A stretch of DNA of 64,000 nucleotides from Rhizoclosmatium globosum (GCA_002104985.1 MCGO01000164.1:1-64000), one strand, 5' to 3'; shown: positions 12,279 to 23,285, counted from the first letter of the stretch. The notes: generated by a model not told the origin, from the letters alone. Made by a program: numbers and translations.

Positions 12279-14726
12279 TCAAGCATTATAAGTTGGTGGT
12301 GCTGTATACAAAGTCTCCAACCCCCTCTTCAACCTCACCCGATCTCCAACAGTATTCACTCCAAGAGCCGTATACAAATCGGCCTCTTCAAGCGCCAACA
12401 GCGCAACCCCATCAATCCGCTGCTCAACAACATGTGCATTAGGAACCCCACATCGTGCAACCCAAACTGCAACCTGCGTAATAGACCAATCCGCCGGATT
12501 CTCAGGCAACACTGCTCCATCATCCACAACAACCACAGGCTCCTCCGCTTTCTCACCACCGCGAATAACCCCACCGACAGGAATACCTCTAAACAACGCA
12601 TTCGCTTCCTCTCCTTTCTCCAAATAGACAGGCTGCGTCTCTGTAACTTGATGCACAGTCATAACGCGTACAACGTTCTCGTCTGTACCTGATACAACAT
12701 CCACAGTCTCCGCCATTGTTGCGATCGTCTTGGTATCATCCTGGACAGTTACAACAGTTGCAGTAGGTGGAATATGGGGAGGAGCTTCAGAATCTTGACT
12801 CGCTTCCACTTTTTCTTTCTTCCTACGCATTAAGACGACAGCACCCGCGACAAGTAAGATGATGGCGCAGACACCTCCAATTATACCACCAATCAGTCCA
12901 ATATTCACGGGTGCGTTTTGACTTGGCGTGAAGTTTCCTTGGGAATTGGAACCGTTGTTGTTTTGAGATGAAGATGAGCTTGAAGGGTCGGTAGATCCTG
13001 TTTGATTATTTCTATTAGTCCCCATGTTAAAAACTCGTATGAATGTATACCTCCTGAAGTGGAACCTGTGTTGGATCCTGAACTGCTTCCACCATTGCTG
13101 CTTCCTGAGGATCCACTATTGGAGCCAGATCCGTTTCCGGTATTTGAATTTCCTCCAGTACTTCCGTTGTTACTGCCAGAAGAACCGCCATTGCTTCCTC
13201 CAGTTGATCCACCCGATCCAGCAGTAGTAGATGGTGGAGGGGTGACAGGATTAGATCCTCCAGCGGCAGATGTTGGAACTGGAGCTGGAGCTGGCCCAGC
13301 ATTTCCGCCAACAACAACAACACCATTAGAGCACTTTCCATCCATAGAAACCGTTACAGCACCACTGTCCGATACTTTTTGACATTCGGAATCCGCAAAG
13401 GTGGTATATGTAGTGAAGATCTCGAACGTGTCAGAGATCGATAACGATGGGTCAATTGAGTGGTACGAAGGTGGATATGGATAAAGACGCTGATGAGTGG
13501 AGAGTCAGCACACGCACAGTATCAGCGAGTCTTTATATAAAATATCCAACCTGATGAGTGGAGAGTCAGCACACGCACAGTATCAGCGAGTCTTTATATA
13601 AAATATCCAACCTATTAACCAAAGCATATGAATAAAGAGATAAAAGAAATGATGAGAGCAAGGCTTACCTGATGAGTGGAGAGTCAGCACACGCACAGTA
13701 TCAGCGAGTGAAGATTCTCCTCATCAGGATTTCAGTATTTATAGTAAACCGTTGAGGAACCTTGTTGGAAGGAACTTGAAAGAACCTCGACAGGAACCTT
13801 GGTTGGAACCTTGACTGGAGTATCGGAACTTGACAGCGCACTGGGTCTCGGGATCGAGTGGTTATGATTCCACACATATGTGACCGTTGTTCCGCTAACA
13901 TCCACTCGATACGAATATCCCTGTCTTGAATCCGGCTGCAACAGAGTCGTCTGACATTTACCAACTCTCAAACTTTCCGAATAATCCGGAATAGTACACC
14001 CTCCATCGATATACCACTGCAATGAAACAAACTTCCCCTGACCAAACTTGCTTGCACTCTCCGCCTTCCAATCCAAATTCGTTGGTGGACACAACACACG
14101 ACTATTAATCCCTGGATTCGACGAATCACAATCCCCAACAGCATTCGCATCACACGCCTCGACATCCCTCGAGTACCGCAAAAGCTCCACATCGCCCGTA
14201 CATCCAGGCCCTCCATAATAAACCTGCTCCATCAACCCCCACCTCGTAACTTCAACAAGCTTCATCCCACCACTACAACTCCCACTCCCCGCAAACAAAA
14301 CCCGACTCATCAAATCCGTACAAACCCCATCCGAAAAGAAACTCCTCGCAACCGAACCATCCAACGCAACCGTAACCCGTTCCTTCGCATAATCGCACCA
14401 TTCATATCCGTATACCCTTCAACATTCGCTTTACAGTCACTAACCCCAGCAGTCAACTCCGTAACAGACAAAACATCACCACTACAATCAGGCTTCGCAT
14501 ACCGCCAGAACTGGAACCGCCCCGCCGCTTGTCCAAGGTGCGAGTTCCCAAGAGACGCAATATCATTCGTACAGCCAGTCTGCTGGAACCACCCGTTGTC
14601 AGCGGGGAAGACAGTACACGCTGGATCTGGGGTTGTCGGCGTACATTGGGAAGGAGTGTAATCAAGACGCTCGTATGCGTTACATGCGGAGTCGGTGTAG
14701 AACGCAGACCAGGTGAATGTCGCCAT
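12279..14726 (-). CDS. Cys-rich surface protein with transmembrane helix and SAM domain (fourth paralog)
   Basis: The start MATFTWSAFYTDSACNAYERLDY defines the family N-terminus. The ectodomain runs through GRFQFWRYAKPDCSG, VALDGSVARSFFSDGVC, YYGGPGCTGD and YSESLRVGKC (14726 to about 13860). The frame breaks at about 14388, where one T restores GAIYAKE. The middle (about 13470-13740) holds a 61-bp repeat and I cannot define the splice that joins the halves; an ORF also stops at 13732, so two genes are possible. The 3' half has TTYTTFADSEC, a Pro/Gly/Ser linker, a GTATAC...AACAG intron at 13050-12998, a membrane helix with RRKKEK (near 12830), and a SAM domain (DWSITQVAVWVARCG, QRIDGVALLAL, TVGDRVRLKRGL). 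It ends APPTYNA. Confidence 0.6.
13490..13709. repeat. 61-bp direct repeat, two full copies and one partial
   Basis: Copies start at 13490, 13551 and 13669 with CTGATGAGTGGAGAGTCAGC. The first two are adjacent and apparently identical over 61 bases. The third shares 41 bases and then diverges, and is separated by 57 bases of A-rich sequence. On the minus strand, the sense of the surrounding SAM-family gene, the third copy ends directly at a GTAAGC splice-donor-like site, whereas the other two run into GTTGGATA or CGTCTTT. Confidence 0.85.
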
Positions 14727-15166
14727 TCGAAAGATTCAGTGGGAGAGAGATCGGGTGTTAAGAATGAGATTTTTTTTGGAATGTGGCAGTGCGGAAGTTT
14801 TTGCAGAAGGCTTGTTGAAATGCATCTCCAGGCGCGTGTATTAATCAAAACAAATTGGATATAAGAATGGAAGTAGTGGGGATTTTATTAGTCCCTGTTT
14901 ACGAAAAAAAAAAGATGGTCAGGGACACCTTTTCTGCGCAACACAAAAATCCGAAACACGTCAAACATATTTTCGTCAATATTCAGTGTTCAATTTCATA
15001 TACATCACATCACATATATCCACAATTTTAAATTTTCAACTTTGAGTCCGCTATTGTGGAGACGTCGTTTTGGTTGCGTGGAAGTGCAAACGTGGCAGTT
15101 GCTTGATGACAATAAAGTCTAACCAGCGAACAACCACCACCTAAAACATTCAATCAAACTCAAAAC
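14727..15166. other. Divergent intergenic region, no gene seen
   Basis: 440 bases between the starts of the minus-strand SAM-family gene and the plus-strand Arf gene. It holds an A-tract near 14904 and a CACATCACATCACATATATCC stretch near 15004. I see no RNA gene and no supported ORF. It presumably carries both promoters. Confidence 0.5.
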
Positions 15167-15855
<689 letters not shown>

Positions 15856-15924
15856 ATAAAAAAGGAAGTGCCGTGTGCAACGTGGCAAAGGTGACAAATC
15901 CATCATTTTAGAAAGATAACTGAA

Positions 15925-16662
15925 ATGGGCGTTAGCATCTCTGCTCTGTATGCAGTTGTACATCTCTTCAACGTCGTTGCATCATTATTGAGCTTACTTA
16001 TACATTTGTTCCATCGAAGTCTGGCCAACGAAGATTTGCCTCTTGATGGTGGGTTTGGACGGTGCTGGGAAGACTACTTTGCTGCAAGCTTTGAAACCGA
16101 GTCTGTCTCCCTCAACAGACCCTCCATCAACGTTTGGTAATCGCCTCTCGCCAAAAGAACCATCTCATCGATTATCTGTCGACTTAGGATTTAGAGTTGA
16201 AACTCTTGTACACAAGAACGTTGAATACATTATTTGGGATATGGTGGCCGAAAGACTCTGAGACCACTTTGGCGACTATGTGAGCGATACATCCTCCCAC
16301 CAATGGCCTGACCGTAACACTGACATAAACGACACCTAGATTTCAATACTGCGCAGGGAATTATTTTCGTCATTGACTCCACAGACTGTGCAAGATTATT
16401 GGAAGCTCGCTTGAGATGCAGCAACTTCTGAATGATGAAGTTTCCCAAAATGTGTAACAAACAAGATCAGTGCAACGCAACACCTATGACTGTATTAACG
16501 GAAACTTTCGGACTGTCAACAATTATAAAGCGATCGTGGCATGTACAGGCAACCTGCGGCAAGACTGGAGATGGGTTGAGCAAAGGCCTTGAATGGTTTT
16601 CGAATCACCAATTTATATTCCAAAAGCTCCTCAGGCATATATTTACACATACTTCAAGTTAA
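15925..16662 (+). pseudogene. Second Arf/Arl-like GTPase, damaged
   Basis: It starts MGVSISALYA like an Arf. Recognisable parts are LMVGLDGAGKTTLL (P-loop, near 16043), a FRVETLVHKNVEYIIWD block after an intron (16138-16189, acceptor CTTAG), LRPLWR near 16262, TAQGIIFVIDSTD, CNKQDQCNA (near 16450) and CGKTGDGLSKGLEWFSNH. One-base breaks occur near 16045, 16240 and 16410. In addition, the five or so hydrophobic residues that normally precede NKQD (the LLVF strand) are missing, which a single-base error cannot explain. The copy is therefore either a diverging Arl with sequence errors or a decaying duplicate of the upstream gene; I favour the latter. Confidence 0.55.
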
Positions 16663-16758
16663 TAAAAGCCATAATGTCCCGCCAAGGCAAGGCGACAACC
16701 TCTTACGGTAGCACATCCTCCAACAAGTTTCTTTTAACTGATAGACTTCTAAGCGCTG

Positions 16759-17619
16759 TCAAGCTCCTAATTCTGATGGAATCTTGCCAGTCAGTTTGTT
16801 GCTTGCCAGACACAAATCTTGTAACACTGTCAACCCTCCAAGCTCAGGAGGAATAGAACCCGAGAATCGATTCAATCCCAGATTCAAAGAAATAAGTCGG
16901 TCATTGATCCTATACTGGGTGGAATATTACCCTCCAGGAGTTGAGACTGAGAAACAAATGCTGAAGCTTCTCCAAGCGAGATATTTCAGGGGACAGAGTT
17001 CCTGTAAGGCCACAATCATGCAAATTCAGGTATGTCAGTTCCGTAAGATTGAAGAGATGTGCTGGTATCGGGCCGTTCACCGGACAATGTTCAAACGAAA
17101 GCAACGTCAGGTTTGCGAGGTTCCGATCTCAATCGGAATCGGCCCTTTCAAATTTTGCAGCTTTAAATGTCTTAAATTGGGTAGTTCGCCGAGCGCAGAC
17201 GGCATGGATGCTTTGAATGAATTGTGTGTCTTGATGTGACTTGGGATGTGAAGCTGCACACGCCACTCAATCGTATGGCGTGATTGCAGATACTTTTCAG
17301 CAAAGACAGATTGGAAAGAAGGTGGTTCGAGGAAGAAAAGGGACTCAAGCTGGGTGTCCCACCTTGGAACAGACCGGCCCAATCGAGACAAGAAAACAAC
17401 TGCAAAGTACTTTGTTTGAAGCAGTTCATTGGCGCGTCTGTTCAGGCGGCGGTATCGAAACACGGATCTTGGATGCATCCAACTCAACACACTCACAATA
17501 ACCTCATCTGGAACAACCTCGAATGGCCCGAATGGCCCTTCACTATATGCAGTGTTAACTAACAAAGATTGAAGTTTCCGATCGATCAAAGTTAGCTGGT
17601 CCGGTACATCTGGTTTCAT
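16759..17619 (-). CDS. F-box / leucine-rich repeat protein
   Basis: An N-terminal F-box ([20 protein letters not shown], residues 36-75) is followed by a region shared with the neighbour at 17749 ([28 protein letters not shown]), then LRRs: [50 protein letters not shown] and [10 protein letters not shown]. Frame breaks lie near 17115, 16935 and 16905; the LRR pattern continues across each, and the last frame ends at 16759. It is a probable SCF substrate adaptor. It is the closest relative of the shorter gene next door, so these two arose by tandem duplication. Confidence 0.65.
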
Positions 17620-17748
17620 GGAGTGGACTGTTGTTCATTTTTTTTTTATGTCTAGAATGTTGCCTCAAACACGCAAACCTTTTCATTCAAAATACCATAG
17701 TATTCCAAATTGCAGATGATACTTTTTCCTTTTACTTTCCACATTTTA

Positions 17749-18256
17749 CTATGCCATTGAGAAAACGATACCATTCAACTTATTCCCACTAAGACTCAAA
17801 TCTCGTAACTCAGGCAACATTTCAAGTTCAGGAGGAATAGATCCCAGATGGTATAGATGCTTTGAACGAGGTACGTTTCGCAATTTGTAGGAATACACGC
17901 CATTCAATCGTATGGCGGGACATAAGATGCTTTGCTGCAAATGCGGATTGGAAAGACGGTGGTGCAAGGAAGAAGAGTGTCTCAAGTTGATTTGTTTCCT
18001 TATCCATTCTCGTGATAGACGGACCTGAACGAGACAAGTAAACTAACGCAAAGTGTTTTGTAAGAAGAAGTTCATACCCTAACCCCTTGAGGCGGCGATA
18101 TACAAAGACCGATCTTGGATGCATCCAGGCTAACAGATTAATGATGACCTCATCAGGAACTGTGTCAAATGGCCTCAATATCAGTGGACTGTCGATTGCC
18201 CATAATTCAAGCTTCTGATCAATCAATGTCAGCTGGTCCGTTGGGTCTGATATCAT
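17749..18256 (-). CDS. Short F-box protein with a single remaining LRR
   Basis: Start chosen at 18256 (MISDPTDQLTLIDQKLE), which aligns with [17 protein letters not shown] of the neighbour; an upstream ATG-like start at 18295 would overlap the gene at 18265. The F-box is [20 protein letters not shown] and the shared linker LETLFFLAPPSFQSAFAAK follows. After a frame break near 17840 the sequence continues as GSIPPELEMLPELRDLSLSGNKLNG and stops at 17749. Compared with its paralog it lacks almost all repeats, so it may have lost substrate binding or be a truncated duplicate. Confidence 0.5.
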
Positions 18257-18264
18257 CAAGCGGA

Positions 18265-18656
18265 CTATGCTCCAATAAGTTTGTTTTTGAAACAATGATT
18301 TACGGTTATGGCCTCAATTGTGGAAGGTTCAAGGACAGGGATCTTAACATCAACAGACTTTCCAGCAGATTTTCGAAGTTTACGCTTGAGCCATGTTTGT
18401 TTGTGAGTGTTCGTTACGACAGCGGGAATGGTGGTTGAGGTGTAATTGGTTTGATTGTTTTGGGGGCCGTTGCTTTGATGGACTTCATGGCCGGCTTGTC
18501 AGAGTTCTCTTTCCCTTTGGTGTCACAGACACATTCAATTGCATCCAATGGAAGTTGGTTCTGGCAGGAGCAGTGATCGCATGGTTGGCCTTCAACTTGG
18601 CTGCATCGGTGACACGCATTAGCAGCATTTGCATTCGTGCTGGTTATGATTCGCAT
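18265..18656 (-). CDS. Small Cys-rich protein with basic tail
   Basis: About 130 residues if one base is added near 18448, where the frame changes. The N-terminal half has a dense cysteine cluster (CHRCSQ, CDHCSCQ, CVCDTKG) reminiscent of metal-binding or metallothionein-like peptides. The C-terminal half is basic (TWLKRKLRKSAGKSVDVKIP). There is no signal peptide. I recognise no family; metal binding is a guess from cysteine spacing. It is divergent from the Zn2Cys6 gene at 18762, with about 105 bases between them. Confidence 0.45.
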
Positions 18657-18761
18657 TTGAAGTGAACGAATCCACAGTGAAAGTGGTTTTAAGTGTTTGA
18701 AAGAGGGAAAAGATAAGTTTTAGTGTTCTGCCACAAACAAACACTTCTGAACCAACAAACA

Positions 18762-20128
18762 ATGGCTTGTGTACCCTGCCGCCGAGCCAGGCAAAAGTGC
18801 GTTCCTCTTGGCCCAAGCTGTTTTCGCTGTCTCGAACGGAACCTTTTGTGCGAGCGCCAGAACCAATTTACGCCGGAAGAATGCTGCAACACTTTGTTCG
18901 ACTCAAAGGCAACGTTCAACAAACACAGAAAACAGTGCCACTCGACTACTCCTCCGCTTAACAACCCTGTGAACCCGACTATCATACCCGCTCCTGTCCC
19001 ACCTGTAACTCATCCAGTCTACAATCACCTGGACAGCCTTCCCGTGATCAACGACCTGCCTTCCTTCACAGACTTTACCATTAAAACCTCAGCAATCGTC
19101 GATGCAATCTGTGCCGCTTCTCAACATTCTCTTGAAACCCTTCTCGAGTACGATCCTCAACCGATTCAGCCAAGAGTATCCTCCCTCGAATCTTTCACTG
19201 CAACACCGTTGTCACTCGATTTCAGCAATCCAAACGAACGAAAGCGGTTCGCCCAACAACTTATCGACACAAATGTCACTGGACTTACAACTGGAAATCT
19301 CATGGCCAACTTTATTCTTCCTCCAACAGCTGATGTTGACCAACGGAATGAAATCCTGAATGCATCAACTCGAGATTGGTTTGCGATTGCTTCATTTGAA
19401 GCTGTAATGGACATTTGTCGTGCGTCAGTCAAATTGAGTGTTGATATTCACCGAAGTATCTTGGATACTTGGATGGCGAATGGTTCCGACTTGTCAAGAA
19501 ACTTGGGCCAGTATCAAGGTGGAAAGAGTCCCCTTTACCTCGTTTTATATTTTTACTCACCTTCAAAACAGCTAATTTCACTGCTATTGCCAATCAAACG
19601 GCTCCCATCGTGAATAAAGCCATGAACATACGTGCAAACACATTACAAGAAGGATTACGAGGTACGATATTCTCTTCCTGCTTTGCATTGCAACAATTTT
19701 AACACCCACCTCAAGTGAAACTATTCTGGGTCCTCGTCCACATGGCCGCCATAATTCCCTGGGACTATTGCAACCTCTTAACCCCAAACCCTGGTCTCTC
19801 CTGGCAAGACATGTGCCCCTGCTTCATAGAATACGTCCTCTGTGGACTTCGAAACAACACTCTCTTCACATTCCAAGTAACCTCCATCACCATCGAATAC
19901 CCAAACTCAAGTCCACGCAAAGGATCCGTCCGCGGACTCCTAGTGAACGACGTTTTGTACAGTGGAGGCCAATTAGACTTTGAAATGGGAGATAAACGAC
20001 CTAGGAATTGGTTCTCCGCCATTGTAGCGATTACGTTGCTTTGTTCAGAGGGATGGTACCTTCACATATTTTATTACCCGACAGACTGTGGAATCCACGT
20101 TGCATTCTCGTCAAGTCCAGAGTTTTGA
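18762..20128 (+). CDS. Zn2Cys6 protein joined in frame to an unknown C-terminal domain
   Basis: Residues 1-40 form a fungal binuclear zinc cluster: CVPC-x6-C-x6-CFRC-x6-C. A second Cys/His group follows (ECC...FNKHRKQC). Exons: 18762-19518, 19572-19661 and 19716-20128, with GT-AG introns, giving 419 residues without any frame break. The helical middle part is like the regulatory regions of fungal transcription factors. The last exon reads VKLFWVLVHMAAIIPWD and then enters a domain (SWQDM, KGSVRGLL, EMGDKRPRNWFSA, YYPTDCGIHVAFS) homologous to the whole protein encoded at 23286. A TGA at 20126 ends it early. Two separate genes (the second starting at 19742) are the alternative. Confidence 0.5.
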
Positions 20129-20332
20129 TGGGAGAAGCTGAATTGGAGACACAGAACACCAGAGAAGCCCGTGATTCAAGAAGCAGAAGAGTCTCTGGCG
20201 TTGCAGGTTAAGGTGGATAATCAACTGGATCAAATAACGGCTCCAATCATAGTCAAGTTTGAAATCAATGGAAGGTTTCTGAAAAAGTTTAATCGGAATG
20301 AGTCGGATTCTATTCTAATTATACTGAACTAG
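20129..20332 (+). pseudogene. In-frame continuation past a stop codon
   Basis: Directly after the TGA at 20126-20128 the same frame stays open for 67 codons to a TAG at 20330. It reads WEKLNW, VKVDNQLDQ, APIIVKFEINGRF and RNESDSILIILN, matching SWSHLN, TSVDNQLNG, NPVFIEFDITGFF and QRNELQVVKV of the intact paralog at 23286. TGA therefore stands where the paralog has TCG (Ser). The upstream gene has lost its last third to a nonsense codon, or the codon is misread in this sequence. Confidence 0.6.
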
Positions 20333-20432
20333 AAAAAGCGGTCTGTTGGTTTTGAATGATGAGGGAATCCATGAAGTTACAATTTAATTGATATATACAT
20401 TTTTTCTAAGAGAACGAGTTCTCACAATGTAT

Positions 20433-21445
20433 TTATTCAAAGAACAGCTCATTAACCAATAAGGCACCATTTGCGTCAATAATCCAAACAGTAAATGACG
20501 TTGTTTTCTTGGCGATTGCGGCCAACGACGCACCAATTATCAAATCCTCGCGGACCTGTTTGAAGAGTCAATTAAATCAAAGCAAATACACCCACCATCA
20601 TTTGTGATTTTCCCGCCACGCATAAAGTAGATGTTATAGCTACTTCCATTTGCTGTCGTGAAGGATTCCAGATACAGTTTTTCATTTTCGTCACCTTGAA
20701 CAATAATATCCTTGCTGTATCTCACCACCGCAATACTGAATGGGAACCCAGGGTCAAACAATGTCCGAAAGGCGTCGTAGATGGATTTGCTTAATCTAAT
20801 GTTGTAGTTGGCCCGACGTATGCTTGCAAATCCACCAATTCTAGTTGATACTTTCCACATTTCCTCATATGTTAAGGAAATGTCCTTGTCAGAATTAGCC
20901 GGTTTGATTGCTCTCAAGAGTGTTGCTTTTGCTTCTGTTGTCATAACACTCAGTCCAAACCGATTTTTGATGGTCTCCAAGGTCTCCAAAAGAAGGACAT
21001 GTTCGTATGCTGGTGGCGGTAGTTGCACCTCTACTACTTCTCTCTCTACAGTCGAAGATTCAGGTGCTGATACATCCGGATGTTTTCCATTTGTGGAAGG
21101 ACTTGAAGTTCGGATCAAATAAATGACACAAATAACCATCACAGAAATCACGACTGTGACAAAGGACAGCGCAATGCACTGGATAGCAACTGTAGTCACT
21201 GCTGCTGGCGCCAAAATGAAAAAACCTGCCACAAGGAACAGCATAATCACTCCCCACAACACACAGAATGTGACATCAAAGTGGTTTTTTACGACTGCGG
21301 TAAAAATAGTTAGTCAGTAAGACGCAAATGGTTTGACTGTACCGATGAGTCCGAGGCTAGTAATTGTACTAAAAATGTTCGGGATGTTTTTAATAACACT
21401 TCGGATTAAGTCCCAGATTGAGGTTGATGCTCCCGCTGAGGACAT
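20433..21445 (-). CDS. Hypothetical protein with two membrane segments
   Basis: Exon 1 (21445-21343) encodes MSSAGASTSIWDLIRSVIKN. A GTACAG...CCGCAG intron follows, and exon 2 starts at 21294. Two hydrophobic segments (FCVLWGVIMLFLVAGFFILA and IQCIALSFVTVVISVMVICV) form a hairpin. The remaining part is soluble, contains PPPAYEHVLLLETLETIKNR, and is probably cytosolic. Near 20595 a GTGGGT...AACAG intron leads to a last exon (VREDLIIGASLAAIAKK, ending LFFE at 20433); the phase is off by one, so this junction is uncertain. The family is unknown to me. The Pro-Pro-x-Tyr motif could recruit a Nedd4/Rsp5-type ligase, which is only a motif match. Confidence 0.55.
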
Positions 21446-21626
21446 TATCTTCAAGGACTTTTTTACTTTGATTTTTCAAGTCAACTCGTTAGTGCTGGCT
21501 AGTATTATATGAAATGTGCATCTTGAACCTGCCTTGTCCAACTCCTTGAACCTTCATTGAACCTCCCAAACTAACAATATAAATGAATCAACTTGGGTTA
21601 TTTAGTGCTAAACAACTCCAAAAAGT

Positions 21627-22337
21627 ATGGTCAACATCACAGTTTCTGGCTTTGGTCCTGGCAATGACTACATTCGCAACACAATCAATCAAAAGCTAAG
21701 ATCCAGTGTTCTCCCCAGCTGTTCTTTTGGAAACTACGAAGGTCACGCAATATCTGGAACCGCTTATCACAACCATGGCCCCAACCAGTCCATGTTTCGA
21801 AAAAGCAACCTCCTTGGAACTGCAGTATTGGAGGGCATCATGCTCACTCCAGATATCTCCGTTTCTGTTACAAGGAACCCAGGTTCCCACATTGATGTAG
21901 TTGCACGTGTAGTGCTCAGACCACACGCTATTCACATCATTTTCGATTTTGGCCTCATCAGGGAGCTTCATAACGCCAACCAGGTTGTAATGGCTGTACG
22001 TTTTCGTATTGTGAATGGTGAAGTGCGTCAAATGGGAGACATCAACTTAAACGGCATCGTGATCAATAATTGCCCATTTCCAGAAATCAATAATCTGGTT
22101 TCTAACCTGGTCCGTGATCGAGTGAGTTCGCTGTTGAGAGACAGTCTCTCTGAAGTGAACGGTCAAATCAAAAGACAAAAGACTTCCTACTTCAACCAAG
22201 CTTATGACATCGTGGTGAATTTTGTTATCTATACAACTTTCTTATATTTTGTATACTTTTTCCGTCATGTTTTACACCGTTTGATTATGAAAATCTTTCG
22301 TTTCCTTTATTTTTTGATTTTTGGAATTCGAAAGTAG
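21627..22337 (+). CDS. Hypothetical protein with C-terminal hydrophobic segment, 236 aa
   Basis: Intact single-exon gene. Residues 1-170 alternate hydrophobic and polar residues as in a beta-rich domain (SGTAYHNHGPN, VSVTRNPGSHIDVVARVVLR, IIFDFGLIREL, VVMAVRFRIVNGEVRQMGD). A hydrophobic aromatic tail (VVNFVIYTTFLYFVYFF, then FRFLYFLIFGIRK) probably anchors it in a membrane. It has no signal peptide and no known domain that I can name. It is divergent from the hairpin-membrane gene at 20433 with 180 bases between starts, so the two may be co-regulated. Confidence 0.6.
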   Translation: MVNITVSGFGPGNDYIRNTINQKLRSSVLPSCSFGNYEGHAISGTAYHNHGPNQSMFRKSNLLGTAVLEGIMLTPDISVSVTRNPGSHIDVVARVVLRPHAIHIIFDFGLIRELHNANQVVMAVRFRIVNGEVRQMGDINLNGIVINNCPFPEINNLVSNLVRDRVSSLLRDSLSEVNGQIKRQKTSYFNQAYDIVVNFVIYTTFLYFVYFFRHVLHRLIMKIFRFLYFLIFGIRK

Positions 22338-23285
22338 AGCCACAATCTTATTTGAATAAACACATTGATTAACCTACAGAAGTTCCACACAACAATTCAC
22401 TACTACTGTACTCAACATCAAAGCACGCAACAATCAAGGATTAGTTTTCTCAAACTCAAATGAAATCGCTTTTAAATGATCCAAGTTGTTATCACATCTG
22501 ATGAGTGATACACAACTCAGTTTCATAAAAACCCTCAAAATCACATCTTGTAGTTACGAACTTGAACGCGGAGCAGCGGAGCAGCGGGGTATTGAATGAG
22601 AGAGATTCCATTACCCCTTTAACATGTACGTATGGTCCAAAGTGAATCTGATCAAACTAGTGCACAAGAATCCATTTAGAAACCGCCCCATAATTCATGA
22701 AAGGAATCACACGGATGAAAAGCCATTCAAATGTGTCGTTTAAGCATTTACCATAAAAGACGAGAAAAGGAGAATGGAAAACGCGAGAATGTGAAAAGTG
22801 TGCAATGTTTTTGAGTGCAGGAGAATGTGACGCAGTATGTTTGGAAGAAACTCGAGCAGGGTTTGGTTTGGAATCCATTCCCACAACCTCTCACTTTACA
22901 AAATATTCCATCGTAAACAAAAAAAGGTACTTATCGGCTTTTCAAGAAGGGAAAGAACCGACAGCTTTCAATGTGAAATTTTTTTGATGTAGATTGAAAT
23001 AGGAATATTGGTTTTACCAAACCATGGAATATCTTTGACTCAATCTGCCTTGTCTTTCCCAAATATTTGGTCAATTGGAGGACCGATTTGTTGTTGGTGA
23101 ATATGCGGACTGCGATATCCAAAAGGGGCAGCTTCCCGTTTTTTGCGCCTTGAACCTCTTCAGGTTGCCCCATCCTTTAAAACACAAAACAGGCGCTATT
23201 TGTACCATCTGCTACATTTTGACAGTAACATAGGTCTCTCTCTTCATAAACTGTCCCTTGTCACTAGTCACGGTACTCAAGAAAC
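22338..23285. other. Intergenic, low coding content
   Basis: About 950 bases between two intact genes. Apart from the zinc-finger remnant described separately I find only short ORFs (for example 22805-22987 on plus and 22931-23173 on minus) without recognisable homology or splice structure. GAGCAGCGGAGCAGCGG near 22571 is a short direct repeat. Confidence 0.5.
22632..22743 (+). pseudogene. C2H2 zinc-finger remnant
   Basis: One frame reads VNLIKLVHKN...RNRPIIHERNHTDEKPFKC and then stops at a TAA (22741). HERNHTDEKPFKC is the inter-finger linker of C2H2 proteins (usually HTGEKPF.C), and the preceding NLIKLVH resembles a finger helix. The zinc-binding cysteines of the first finger and the rest of the second are missing, with no open frame on either side, so this is a fossil. 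Confidence 0.5.

Noticed and set aside
13490..13550. CTGATGAG in the 61-bp repeat as a possible hammerhead ribozyme
   Set aside because: The required GAAA core and the stem III cleavage context are absent on either strand.
16674..16856. Plus ORF beginning MSRQGKATTSYGS
   Set aside because: It overlaps the 3' end of the minus LRR gene, whose repeat pattern explains the sequence.
22931..23173. Minus ORF with NGKLPLLDIAV, which resembles a reverse-transcriptase motif (LPFLD)
   Set aside because: Only one short motif matches; there is no catalytic YxDD and no neighbouring RT blocks.
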